Source: Centropus unirufus (taxonomy: Eukaryota > Chordata > Aves > Cuculiformes > Centropidae). Taken from it: a DNA stretch of 64,000 nucleotides. This document shows, piece after piece, positions 22,455 through 35,750 of the stretch (position 1 is the stretch's first letter; every line of letters starts with the position of its first letter). The notes beneath the pieces were generated by a model, which saw nothing but the letters and a program-made list of their open reading frames with translations, was not told the origin of the DNA and searched no databases. The DNA lies in assembly GCA_013397695.1 (NCBI GenBank), contig VYZI01000002.1, positions 7,430,395 to 7,494,394 of the forward strand, given 5' to 3'. Position numbers and translations under genes: made by a program.

Positions 22455-25400
22455 ATAATCTTATTAACATAAGAGGAATCTGGATCAATTCCTGTAAGTT
22501 CCAACTTTAGAATCTAGTATTAGGTATCAGGGCATAAAAGCCACTTTTTAGGTACAGTGGAGAAGGAATAAGACACATGCACATTAAACAAAAAGGTTTT
22601 TCAGACATTAGGAAAAACAAACCGAAGGAAACAGGAAACATTGTAAACTCCTGGATTTTCAAATTCTTTTCCCCAGTCTAGCGGACAGGCTCTTAGAACA
22701 CAAATTATTTTGTGTATATACTTGGAAAGTATGAAATAACCGGGGATGAAACATTTGCATCCACAACAGCTGTCCAGTTTAAGTGAAAACCAGAAAATTT
22801 TCCCTGCATGTACAAAGCATACTATACAGCTCTTAAGACAAATTAATTTTTAATAATCAAACATTTTCTTCTTTCAAGGATTTCTAAACCAAGCTATTAA
22901 TACAAGAAAACTTTAAAACTATTTGTCACCATGGCAAGAAAAATGCTCCACACTATCAATCTGTGAAATTCAATTCTATTCAATCCATACATGCATTTGC
23001 CCGTGCATTTTCAGAACTTTAGGTAGGGCCCCAGCATTACTGGTGTATGCCCCAGGCACATGTGTAAATTGAAGTGCACCCCAACCATAGCCAGAGGGGG
23101 CTATACATTGCTGTAGAATTATTCTCACACTACAAAAGGCAAAACTACGCAAATCTTGTAATTAAGAGCTGGTCAGTATTAGATACATAATCAATATTTC
23201 TTTTCTGCTTCCCATGTCCAAGTAGTATCTCAGTATAAAAAAAAAACACAATCAAAACTAAAGCAGAAATCAACTTACAGAAACATGACAATGTATTTTA
23301 AAAGTAAGGAAAACCCCTGATTTTTAGATTGCATAGGTTGTTGGGACAATCTAGTCTGTCTCCCAAAAAAACCTTAACCCTAAGTACACTGCCTGCCTCA
23401 GAACAGAGCATTGTGACAGCTTCACATAAAATGATAAATAATGCTGAATTAGCTAGCATTACAGTTTCTTTTTGAGAAAGTAACTAAATACAGATTAGAT
23501 TTAATAACAAAATAAAGCAAAACAGTTTCTCAAAATACTCAAGAGGAAACTAAAATTGGCTGTCATCATATTCAGTAACAATGGCAAAAACTCAGCTTGC
23601 AAAAAGAACAGTATCATGGTTTAAGGAGGAAAAAAAAGCCATCACAAATATTTGATGAGAAGAAGAAAGCCCTGCTCTAAGGATGACAGTGCACGCCAGA
23701 TATAAATCTGCCAGTCTGGTAACAAAAAACCAATAGCACAAGTTGAAGTGACAGATACAGAGCACAAATTGATCAGCTTCTTGCAGATTATTTGCCTTGT
23801 ATGTCTTTATTTGCATGACATTTAAATCATCTTTCAACTTCAGAAAGCAAAATCTCCTCCTGAAATAGTCTGTGCTAATGACGAAGAGCAAATAACAATA
23901 CCAAAATCAACTCTATTTGATGTTGTGACCTCTTCAGCAAGGGTGTAAACCAGGAACCTGTATAAATAGTTTCCTTGCTGTGGACTCCAGAGGCTTGCAA
24001 GGTGTTTTGATTTTAATGCTAATGCCAAATTCCACAACTGAATATTATTATCAGAGAATTTCTAACCTCCTTATTTCAAAGGGCAGAGCTAATATTTACA
24101 ACCTTAGAATACAGCAAGAAATAACAGGTGTATAGAAACAGATTGGCAAACACAAGTTAACCTCAAGATGTTTATGGTCAGCATAATAAACATCTGCCAC
24201 AAGTAGATGACCATCATCTGACATCCTTTCACTTGCTCCTCATCTGTCATAAAAGCAACAGTAATCTCAAAACACAATCCCTAATCTATCAAATATGTCC
24301 TCTCTGGACTTTTACTTCTAGATTCTACAGAATTTTGTACAAAAATCTCCAAAGTTGGCAACTATTATTCTAAAGTGGATGCAGTAAGAATAGAGTCCAT
24401 CATAGATGTCACTGGAAACTGCAGTATGGATTAATATTTTTAAACCCTTCATAGGACAATTTAAAAGTTTCTAGCTGCCCAATTGTTACTTATCCGAACA
24501 CATGCAGTGTTTCTTACTGCAGAACACAAAATAGTTAGAAATCTTTATCCTGGCCTCTGTGAAAACTAATAGTCTTCCTGCTTTTGTCTATAGTACTTAA
24601 ATTCTCCTGAAAACTTCTTGAGAATAAGATCCTCAGAATCAAACAGCTTTGTTGCTGTTCTTAAAATGGAACTTTAGAAAAAGGACAGCGACCGCACGCT
24701 GTTTGCATAATATCAACAAATTATACACGTGCTCCATTCTGATAGCCAATACCTGCATAAAATAAATTTCTTTCATCACTGTTATAGCTCCACACACTAT
24801 ACATTCAAACAATTTTCTGTTACATTTATGAAGTTTAATAAAACATGGTGGCTTAGCCCACCAGAACATAAAACCTTTGCCCGGTGTAACAAAAGCACTT
24901 AAACCCATTGTCCCTATTTTTTCCAACTTCCCTGTAACTAGCTGCTGTCAGAATGTCTTTTTTTACCTACTCGGTGTCCTTGAAGCTTACCCCAAGGATT
25001 CATTTTCAGCACAACACTCTAAAATGATACTGCAGGCAGTCAACTAGGAGCTTCGGCTGCCTCAACCTCCCACACAGTCCTCACTTGCCTAATTAAATAT
25101 TCATCATTCCAGAATGTTGCAGTGTCAAACTCTAGCAACTTCCCAGCTTGACCTTCCACAGCCAGTTTGTGGTTTGTGCTGGAAAACAAACAAGTCTAGA
25201 ATTTAACCTGCTGAAACATAAAATGGCATAATGCACTTTTCATGTTGCACATTAAGTTCTGTGCAAGGGCTGTAAAATTCTCACTGCAGAAGCTGGAGTG
25301 CTATCTTTTAATGTTCAATATAAATTGAGTAACTGTATGCAAAAGCTAAGTATAAAGCCTGCATGGGCAGTGTTATTAATAATCTTACTGCAGAACACCA

Positions 25401-28194
25401 AAATCTTTTCTCCCTTATTATACAGATCCATTTTGTATGCATATTCATATCTTCTAACTTAACAAACAAAACAATGCTGAACATTGTAATATAAATCAAA
25501 AAGTACTGAGGTATACTACTATCAACAAGTATATGAGATTTTTTTTATGTGTGGCTTTGGACTTCTTAGTTTCATATACCCCCATTTATTAAAAAATTGT
25601 GTTGTGTTTCCAAGACAAAAGTATTTATTAATACCAAATCTCTCCCCTCTGTGGAAAGAGTACCTGAAGTTATTGTAACTCCTTTCTATTGTACTAGGTT
25701 CTGCACATATTTATGGTTCTATTTAATGAAAGAAAAAGCCGAACTGAAAAAATCAGAAGGAATCAACTTCCCTGCTACAGAAAACATTGCCTTACTAGTC
25801 TATAGGTTCCATAGATCTTTTGAGATTTGATATAACTAAAGCATAGCCATATAACATCCATACACAATAAGAATATTAACTACATCAATCAAAGAAAAAA
25901 TACATCGTGTGTGAACACCTTTTATTTATGCATGTTAGGTGTGCAGCATTCTTGAAAAGGCAGAATAGTCGCTGCACTGAATCAGCTATGAGAATTCTGT
26001 AAGCAAAATAAATGCATACATGCACATTGGACCAGTAAGTAAAAATATTCAGGGGTAGTATGCTTTTTGTGACCCATAGATGTAGCCCAGACTTTCCAGA
26101 ACTGTTGTGATTTTAATACTGGCCCATAGATCTTCCTCCCTCATAATGTAGGGGATTAGCTCTCCCAAAGTATGCAAAATATAGCTCTGATAAACAGGAA
26201 TATTATTTACGATAGACTTAGAATTGATCTGATCATATCTATGGTCTGATAAACCTGAGCTGAACATTGTACACAGGTAATAAGAAAAGTTTATCTATAG
26301 AATAGATGCTCAAAACTACCACTCTAAACCAAATTGCATTTTCCTTACTCTGCACATTAATTTTCATTACAGATAAATTAAAAAAAAAAAATTATTGATT
26401 TCTGATCAATTGGGAATTCATCTCCAACGCTATGTGTAAAGCCTGAAGAAGTTACTCCGCACTTCGGACAAGAAACAGAGATCAAGGTATAAATCTGACA
26501 GTAGCGTACCCGCCTAGCATTGCTGTTCCTATAAAGGAAACATCTGAGTCTGAATCAGTCTTGAAGTTACACACTACATACAGCTGGTAGATCTTGGTGT
26601 CCTTGCACAATATCTGTGCAGTAGCAACATTTGTCTTCCTATTTCCTCCCACACATTTTTGCAACCATTCACACCACCACTTCTCCAAGAAGTATGGCCA
26701 GAGCTACTTGCAGCTTCAGGCAAGGCTCCCTCATCTGTCCTAATACCACTTTAAATCAGTCCCCATAGATCAGAGATGGAAGGAAGAGAAGCCAAAGAAA
26801 TCTTGGACAAAAAAAATAATAGAGCAACCAGGGACCTCAATCTCACATGTGACCCATAGGCATTTCTGAAAGACAGAATTTTTGATTCCCAGCTGGGAAC
26901 ACCGAATGGCAAGGCAAGTACTTGAGACCACAGGAAACTGTACAAGCCGAGTATAAAATAACTGCAGTCTTCTGGTCAAAACAGAATCTAAGAGATCTGC
27001 TCAATCAAAGGCCTTAAGCATAAATCCAAATAATTTTGCAACTCAAGCCTGTGAAAGCAAAGTAGTTTTTATTATGAACTCAGCTATTATGAATTTGCAA
27101 GTCAGTGTTAATGTTGATAACCTTTATATGGCCAGAACAATCAAAGGAAAATTTCATTACTCGGCTATAAATAAATTTCCAACTCTGAAGCCTCCTCAAG
27201 CAGGAAGTTAACTGCAAGGCTGGTAAGGAGCATTTCCCCCATCTCTGCAGATGTGCAAATAACAAGAAGCTTTATATAACACACACTTATATAATCAGCA
27301 TTGATGCTCAGGAACATCAACATACAGGGAAATACCACTACTTGGTTCTCTCTTTGTGAGAAGTACTACTACAAGGAAACAACTCCTAACTAGAAGAATT
27401 ATGGTAAACTTTTAAGTCCTCATACAGTATGGCTTGAATATGAATATTATTTTTATTTAAGTCCTGAAGAAATTTCTTAGTTCATAGCAGCTGTTCTGTT
27501 TATCTGGATATAGAACTTCAGCCACCAAGTAGAAATCATGTTTTACATGACCTAAATTATGATCTCAAACTATTCCGATTCCCCAATCAGAACAGGGTAT
27601 CTACCTCTACTGCAGAAACTGTATTAAAAATGGAAAAGATAAGCTCTTTGGTCAAAAAAAAAAATTCTGTTGGAGTTATCTGATGTCCAAAGAATTATAT
27701 TGCAAAAAAAAAAAAACCTCTACAAATTCCCATAGAAAGGTAACTTGTCAGACATAAGCATCTTAATTGCAAAGATGTCCCTACAAGTTTTGGTCAATAA
27801 AGAATTTATGGTATGTCATAGAGTTTTCATTCTTGTCTCTTGATTAAAATAGGTAATTCCACTGTCCTTAAAATCGTGTTACTTTTGATTCATCATTCAC
27901 ATATTATGCTACATTATATTATCATTACTCAGACTCCCCCATATGATGTCTTCAGAGATAATTCAGACAGATCACATTTTAATAGCTTACCTCTTGTTTT
28001 CAACCCAGTGAAAGAGAATAAATAGAAGATAGAGGTAAATGGGTAATAGATGTTTTAACCAGTTGATTTCCTCTGAAGGCAAAACATTTATCTAAAATAC
28101 CCATAGGATTTCCTCATCTTTTTAATATTAATGTTTCTAAATAATGAACGGCTTTGGCTTTCCCAGGAACATTTCATCTTTCAAGACACATATT

Positions 28195-28202
28195 GGGGGG
28201 GG
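28195..28202 (+). repeat. G8 homopolymer run
   Basis: Eight consecutive G in otherwise AT-rich sequence. This type of run is prone to length variation. Confidence 0.7.
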
Positions 28203-29700
28203 AACACCATAACCCACAAGAGTGATCTGTGTGGCAGCGTGCCTTGAAAATAATTTATAAAACTATAATACCAATAGGAAGACATCTTATTCAAAGCCTC
28301 CTAGAGTCTCAGGGAACATTATGATACTATCTAGGAGGATGATACACCCGCAAAATTATTCATGAAGGTCCCTAGTCATGTAATCTGTTGTACCGTGAGA
28401 CATTATTATATTGCCATTGGGACAACTTCTTTTGTCTTCTGTTTATAGTTTTAATATTTCACATAAGCGAAAAATAAACTTTTGGCTCTGTAAACATATA
28501 GACCAGGTATAGGGCATGTTACCTCTCTTTTTCATAGAAATATTTCATGCGTAACACCTTCTCTTACCAGAAAAATCTGTTTGCAGCTTGCTTTCCTTTC
28601 AATGGCCTTTTACAGAAAGGTGGTCCAACCACTGTCATCATTTCGGGGCACTGCCAATTTCTGAACTTGCTTAGCAGTATCAACACATCAACAGTAACAA
28701 AACAATTCCCAGAAGTGCACCCACCCTGAACTTGCAGTTTACACTGGTCACCAGAGCACAGATACTTGTCCACAGCCAAAGGCTGCAAGTAGTAGACCAA
28801 TTTTTTACTTTAAATCATGCAAGACATTTCTACGTCTGAAGTAATTAAGGCATCTGCACGGGGGAAACACATAGTTTCTAGATCACTTTTTACTTCTTTC
28901 GGGGCAAATTACTGGCTTGGGCCCTTCCTCTGCCTCATCCTGAATATCCTGTTCTGGTTTCTCTTCCAGAACCATTCTCACTCTTTGCAACACAGAGCTG
29001 GTTTTTTTTCTATTTATACATCCAGGTTTTATTTACCTCTCCAAAGGGGAGTTCAAAACATAAACATCTTTACCAGATAATCTAGTACATAGCTATTACA
29101 ATAATATTTTTAAAAAAACAAACTCTGATTTGCCAAGAGCATCTATTTTTTCCTTTTCCAGCTGTGCTTTATTTAAAAAGGAGGTGATCAAATTTTAATG
29201 ATCATTTTTTGTTTGCTTAAACCAAGTGCAAGAATTCCTCCTGTCACTTCCCTTGGGTTTGAAGGATATCAGCAATGTTTCCCTTTTTAAATGGCACAAA
29301 TCTTTTGATGGTGAAAATTCAGATCTTTAATTACACGATTGAAGTTCTAACAAAAATGCTACAGAAAACCCAAGAATCAGCTATCTAATTATCATGGTCA
29401 AGGCATTTTTCCAACAAAAAGGTTAAGAAACCTTTGGAAAGCAACACTGAACCCTCCATGTTTTCCTAGCTTCAATTTTTTCTGCTATATGTGAAAAAAC
29501 TTACTGTAACCAGCATTTAAGGCTTAAGGGGAAGGTCAAAGTCTGGCCACCATTATTAATCCTTGTAAACATGCACATTCTGGGAACTCTAATTCTGACC
29601 GAAAAAAAAAAAAGTTCTATTAACTTTAAAAAGATGCAGTATGAGCATTGCTCTTGCCTTTTTTAATAATTTTCTTCCTCTATCACTTTGAAGAAGAGAT

Positions 29701-29735
29701 CATAAATTCATAAAAAATCATAAAAATTCATAAAT
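29701..29735. repeat. Imperfect tandem repeat of CATAAAAATT-type units
   Basis: The unit cataaa(ttc/aaat) repeats about four times (cataaattcataaaaaatca and onward). It is a short local slippage array. Confidence 0.65.
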
Positions 29736-32700
29736 GACCTCCTGCTTAACTCAGTGGGCAAGCTAAATGGTAGAATGATATCCAAAAGGTCATCACAAAA
29801 AAAAAAAAGTTTTCCTCTATCTGTAGAATTGCATATAAAAGTGAGTTATCGAATAAAAACATCTGACAAGTTCTTTTTAGAGGGGTTGTAGCTCAGGTTG
29901 AGTGCCTCTTCCCTTTTGCTTTAGGAGTACATGCAGCAATACTAAACTGAAGTGCCATCCTACTAACCAGGAAACATGATGTGATAACTTGAGGCCAAAG
30001 CAGCAGACCTTCAGGATTATACTGAGAAGTGCCAACCAGAAAAGCACGGTTAGAACAACCACAGAAGAGCTTCCAAAACGTCTGTTTTTTCCAATAAAGG
30101 TTCTCTTTGCCATCATAATGGCATTCACTATAGGCGGAGAATTATTAGTCTTTATTGTGTTATTTCCCATTAAAAACTGCATCAGCTCAATCTGAGCTTC
30201 TGTAGCTCTGAAGTCCTGTTTGATTGCGGTTGATCTTGACTTAAAACACTGCTTGTGTGGCCACTGGCTCCAAGGCACAGAACTGAGATGCTTGCCAACA
30301 CATTCTGCTCATGCTGTAACTAGAGAGAAAGGGCCAGTCTTTAAGCATATTGCATCAAGAAGGTAGTTATTCTTGAGATTATTTCTTCAAAAATCCCCCA
30401 AATTATTAGACCATCAGACCCATTGTAAGTACAAGAAGACACTGAAGCACTGACTTGTGGAGATAGAAATCTTGGCGTCCAGAAAAGTTAAATTAGAAAC
30501 ATAGAACTGGAAAGAACTTTCTGGCATAGCCACTCTTACTGGTAGTGAAGATGAGTGGATCTCCGCAGCCAAATTATTCGGTGTATCTTGCTCCAGACCA
30601 AATTGGTATTACCACCATACAGCTGAGTCTTGCTCCTTGCTGATGAATTAAGGTGGAGCACTTCCTATGCCTCTCCCAGCCCTCCTCACCACTACCTATG
30701 AGTTCAGCCCCAAACCTATAGAAGCGAGACAAAAGATTATTCTCATCTGCGTATCTACTCCCCATTCAGGCTGTGACTGAAAGACTGTGGCCAGAAGGGA
30801 AAGCACCCGGATCTGCAGCAAAGGGGGTACTTTCTCCATAATATGGACCTGTATTTTGTTCCATGAAACAATTACATCAGCTTCTCTCCCTCCTCCCACC
30901 CTTTTCTTTTTAAGAAGTTTCTGTGAAGAAAGAAATGCATATTTAGAGCATAGAGGGCTCTCTAAGACTGGAGGTACTGTATCTTATTGCATGGCAGAAT
31001 GGTCCAAGCTACTGAAGCAGAATATCATGACTGACAATAGACAATTAGTAACCCCAGGATTACTTCCCAAATGGGTTATGCTAGAGATTATGCCAGCTCC
31101 AAAAGAACAGAATTGAAGTTCAGGGAAAACATCACTTATTGAAATTGCATAAAATAGATATGTAAACAATACTGTGATTTTTTTATTTTCCCTTTCCAGA
31201 CACCAAAGCACGAAGGGGCAGGCCAGGTACAGGCACAATCAACAAAAACCCCAGCATTTATTACATGACTGTGACCCATACAGAGATGAGATTCCATGTC
31301 TTTGGAGCCAGCCATGGAGACACAGAAGTGCTTGCTTCACATACACTAGCTGTAGCATTTAAAAGCTGGGTGCAAAGGAGAGCAAGAAGTCCATCAAATG
31401 AGGCAAGACAGTGAGCATTGCTTTGAAGGGAATGGCTTTATCTTATTCAGTCTAGCCTGTGGAAAAGGAACAACACTTATGCAGTTCAAAACATTCCTAT
31501 TTTAGTTTCACTTTTCTAAACTGCAATAAACACAAACTTATTTAAGCCTATAGTAGTCTAACAGATCTTATACACATTTCCAAAATTGAAAATGCTAAGC
31601 AAGGATGCTGATAGGTAAGCGTGAAATTACGTTCCAGCCTATGATGAACACAGGGAGGAAGCCAAGGAGGAGGCAGCAGATGACCAGTAAAGGCCTAATG
31701 GACTCGTAAGTCTCTGAACACAGTGTTGCAAGAAACAGATGATGTGAAGAGAGGACAAGACAAAAATAATCGTGCCACAATTAGGTTAACATTGTAGGTC
31801 CAAGACTGTTTTCCTGTGCATTTTAGGTTAGAATCCCATTTCAGCTTTCTTTTACAAGAATCTGTCATAGCTCACAATTTATGTTAGCTCAATTAGATCA
31901 TTCCTTTCCCTCAGGATCCTATTCCTACTGAGAGCAACAGATGCCTTCAGTATTCAGCCTTGTTGTTTGAAGTTTGTGTCTCTCATAATGCAACTATTCT
32001 CATATTTTAGAAAATGAAATTATGTCTCAACAGACATACTGAATATTAAACTGTACAGTTAATTCGAAATTAGAATGAAACATTTGACAGCTGAAGGGAA
32101 AATTCCCATTTGATAAAACGTCAGGGTCTTGCTACCTGCCCTTGATTTTACTCTTCCCCAGAAATGTTAAGGGATTTGAAAAGACTGTGTACTGATAACC
32201 TGTCAAAATACCTTTTGGTCACTGCAAGCAAAAGCCAGTATCAACAGATTCTTGAGAAGCATTTGACAAAGTACCATGTTCTGCTATAAAGTTCCCCTCT
32301 ACAGTTTCCTTAGGTGTTAATTTAATCCAGTACGCCAGCCTATCCTCAGGTTCTGTGGTCTCTCCATTATACTCAGCCTCACTGCTTTTCACTTGTCTCA
32401 AACTAAGCATTTCCCTGCCTCTCCCCCATCAATATCCAAAGCTATTCCAGAACATTTTATTCACAGATAACAAGTATCCTGGTGCAGTCTATTACTCTTT
32501 GCTACATATATAGGTTTCTGGTAGGGACCAAAAAGATGTTGGTAATTTGATAGTCTGCTTTGATAAAGGGTATGCAAAAGGGTATGTCTGTAGGCTTCAT
32601 TGGAACAGAGAATGATCAAAAAACTTATTCATGTAAAACTGAGTCTTGGATTAGAGAAAAGGTTGGAAAGAGAACTCACAGGAGAGTGGATTTTCTTTTC

Positions 32701-33529
32701 TTTCGTAGCCAAACAGAAATTCATTTGCACCAAGAGAAACTAACTTAAACTGGATATAACCTGCCCCAAACCTCAATATGCATCAGAACTTAAAGATCAA
32801 TTCTTCAATCAACATAGGTATCTAGGCATTATCAGTACTCTTCGCAAGCTTCTTTCCCTCTGGGGAATTTTCTGGTAGAAATATGAAATTCAGTAATAAT
32901 TTTTACCTCCATCCTTCCTTTGACATTAACAACACTTTAGGAATGCATTTGTTCTTCAAGGATATTTTCATCTATTAAAGAATATTTATGAGTGTTGCTT
33001 CAAAGAAAACCACTGGAATGAGAAGTCAAGCAAAAAAGGAGAGTGAAGATTAGCATTAGAAAATATTTATAGGTTAACTTCTAGCAAGGCAAAAAGCAAC
33101 ATCTAAAATATACTAAAATTTGGGTTAATAAAAGATATCAGTGCTCAATTATATTCTCTTACGTGTATCAAGATTTGATACTAGAGTACACACAAAAAGC
33201 TTAAGATATTAATAGAGTTAAAGTGGGAGGAAATTAATTCACAAATCAATTTAATTGAAGGGAACTAAAAGGTGTTAAAGTTTAAAAGTTATGTTTTGCT
33301 GTGCTGAAATTTAGTGTTGTCCTGTGCAAACCTGTGACTAATGATTTTGTGAAACAAAGATACTGTGCAATATCACAAAAGCCTCAGAACTCACTGAGAG
33401 GGTTTATAAGTGCTGCCATTCATATGCATCATTAGCACACAAATCCAGCATTAAACTGTCTTTGAAAATGCTAAATTCAGTAAAGGGTTCATACTCTGGA
33501 AGTCAGGGCCGCACCTGAAATTTTGATTA

Positions 33530-33869
33530 GGAGAACTGAGAGGAAACCTTATTGCTTTCCACAACTTCCTGAGAGGAGGTTATAGTGAGGTAGGTGCTGA
33601 TCTCTTCTTCCAAGCAACAAGTGAGATGATGAAAGGAAATGTCTTCAGGTTGCACCTTAGGTTGGATATTAGAAAAAATATCTTCACTGAAAGAGTGGTC
33701 AAGCACCAGGCTGCCCAAGAAAGTCGTGGTCTCCTTCCCTGGAGGTGCTCAAAAAAATGCATAGACATGGCACTTCATGATATGGTTTAGAGCATGCACA
33801 GTGGTGTTTGGCTGACAATTGGACTGGATAATCTTAGAGGTCCTTTCCAACCTCAATGAGTCTATGATC
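33530..33869 (+). mobile_element. CR1 LINE, 3' end copy
   Basis: Plus-oriented CR1 fragment. It runs through 'gagaggaaaccttattgctt' (33,538 on), 'gaggttatagtgaggtaggt', 'ctcttcttccaagcaacaag' and the 'ttaggttggatattagaaaa' block (about 33,657), which is coding for the end of CR1 ORF2. It continues through 'gaaagagtggtcaagcacca', 'cctggaggtgctcaaaaaa' and 'catgatatggtttagagc', and ends in 'ggtcctttccaacctcaatg' plus a short tail (agtctatgatc). It is 5'-truncated, as most CR1 insertions are, and the frame is broken. Unlike the 11-kb copy it keeps the central segment. Confidence 0.95.
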
Positions 33870-34049
33870 AGATGGTAGTGTCCAAAAATTCTACTTCACT
33901 CACTCCAATTCATGTTACAAAAATTTGCTGATATCCCCGTACCATTGATGGAGCTCCAAGGTGTTTGTTGCACCTGTTGGTCCCAGGCAAGTGAACATTA
34001 AGTATTAGAGGGATAGGTTATGCTTTCAAGGATTAAGGAAGTTGCTCTT

Positions 34050-34072
34050 ACTTTTTTTTTAAAAAAAAAAGT
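34050..34072. repeat. A/T inverted repeat, first of a pair
   Basis: ACTTTTTTTTT (34,050-34,060) is followed after one base by AAAAAAAAAGT (34,062-34,072), an 11-bp perfect stem. A closely similar structure lies 44 bases further on. Confidence 0.8.
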
Positions 34073-34115
34073 CCAATCTGCCAATCTTGCCATTGTTAGC
34101 AGTACCATACTACAC

Positions 34116-34139
34116 TTACTTTTTTTTGAAAAAAAGTAA
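34116..34139. repeat. A/T inverted repeat, second of a pair
   Basis: TTACTTTTTTT (34,116-34,126), loop TG, AAAAAAAGTAA (34,129-34,139): a perfect 11-bp stem sharing the ACTTTT/AAAAGT arms of the inverted repeat at 34,050. Confidence 0.8.
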
Positions 34140-35694
34140 TTTCAGGAAAAACACAGCTACTTTCCATGCAAGACTACACTTGTTTGAAGCTTGGGCAGAA
34201 AACTCAGGCTCCTAAAACTACCATCTGTGCGTATCTGCACATACCTCCTTTAAAAACAAGCAGAAATTTCAAACGTTCAGCTTTTTTCTTTGAAAGGGAG
34301 TGAAAGTCAAGCAAATGCTTCTGGGCACTTGTAGATATTTATACAAGGGTTTAAGAGTTTAATACAAAGCACTCATTTTGCAAGCTTTGATGAAGAGTAT
34401 CCTAGGGAGTAACAAGATAAATGCATGAATTATGAAAATGGGAGTCACATTTCCTGGTGAAGTTAAGAAGCGAATGGGGGTAAAAAAACCCAAACATATT
34501 TGGCTTATTTAATTGACTTGGAAGATTGCAATATTTGTATCATGAAACCCAGCAGCTTTCTGAGCAGTTGGTGCACTGACATTTTCATGCCAATCCTAAG
34601 AACACGGTTTCCAGCAATAATTTTTCTAGGGAAATGGTTACAATTTCACAGAAAGGCATGTAAATGTAGATAATTACCTTATTAAAAAATTAAAGTAAAA
34701 AAATTATATTTTGATGAAATGCTCTTGATGTTTATAAAATGGAATGTGGCTTTATTTTTATAAAAAAAGCATATGTGAGTTTTTTAATCCAAAATCTGTA
34801 AGTGTTCAAATTAATTGATCTCCCAGTACATAAAGATAAGGAAACTATATTTCTAACAGCAACCTTAGTTTTTGTGAATGTATTTTGAAGAAAATGAGTT
34901 GCCTGTAAAATTTTCTAATATTAACCCCTCAAAATAAAAAATAAATCTGCTTTATTTTACAACTCTACAGTACACTTAAAGGAAAGTGTAATTGTAGATA
35001 GAAACACAGCAAGCCACAGCTTTTAAGGAAATACGACTTGAGTAATAAGTGTCATCCACTATCATAGGTAGAGACTGTGACAAACTCCAGGAAGGAGCAC
35101 TGCTACAGGCTTTTATTACTTCTTATGTACCATCCCCCAACTATCGTTAAGGAAATTCAATTATCAGCTGAAGGGTCATTTATCCAAATTATTCAGTGCT
35201 ACAAAAGAAATCTGACTTGCAAACATTTTAGATAAGGAATCCTAGTGATCTAGTATGCCAAATTGCCTGCAATTTGTCACATGGATTCTACTTTTGAAGG
35301 TAAGTCTTCATTGTCCTTGGAAGAAATAATTCCATTAAATTTTCACTGACAGCAACAGTAGCTGATGGAAAAAAGACAGATAAGTTTCTATACATCTTGT
35401 AGTATCTACCAGAATGTTTCTCAGTGTAAATACTGTAAAACTATTTTGGAAGGCAAATACTGTACCTTGCACTAATATTATATTGGTGAAAATAAGCTGA
35501 ATATCAAAAGAAAGTCCAGATTAGGTTTCAATAAGACTTGAAACCACTTTCACAATAAAATGAGCATAAAGTACATGTTTTCTATTGCAAAAGTGTATAC
35601 TATAAAAGCATGGAAAATTAAGAACGTTAAAGCATAAAAGTTTCACTCTTAATTATATAAACTCAAGGTACGTGGGGTCTGCCATTTCTTCTCA

Positions 35695-35750
35695 GAAGCA
35701 ATAAAGAAAAAGAAAGCAATAAAGAAGCAATCAAGATAAAGCAATAAGTG
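35695..35750. repeat. Imperfect GCAATAAAG repeat array
   Basis: GCAATAAAG occurs exactly at 35,698 and 35,716, with variants gcaatcaag (35,727) and gcaataagt (35,741). Spacing is irregular, so this is a decayed local duplication. Confidence 0.7.

Larger units (their letters stand above)
20926..33529. other. Long AT-rich non-coding stretch right of the island
   Basis: This is upstream of the minus-strand gene. No supported gene and no clear full-length repeat are visible. It includes an AAAC-rich low-complexity patch (21,615-21,672), a T7A14 run (22,434-22,454), a G8 run (28,195-28,202) and a small ATAAATTC-type tandem patch (29,701-29,735). A 133-codon minus-strand open frame at 29,877-30,278 is discussed in the findings. 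A faint CR1-like phrase near 30,500 (acatagaactggaaagaact) is too weak to call. Confidence 0.55.

Noticed and set aside
30497..30545. CR1 tail-like phrase 'acatagaactggaaagaact'
   Set aside because: Only about 20 bases resemble the reverse-strand CR1 start, and the following sequence does not continue as CR1.
32219..32410. Phrase 'gaagcatttgacaaagtacc' resembling the E/K-A-F-D-K-V-P reverse-transcriptase motif
   Set aside because: The match covers only about seven codons and the frame on either side shows no further RT motif. Not enough to call a LINE.
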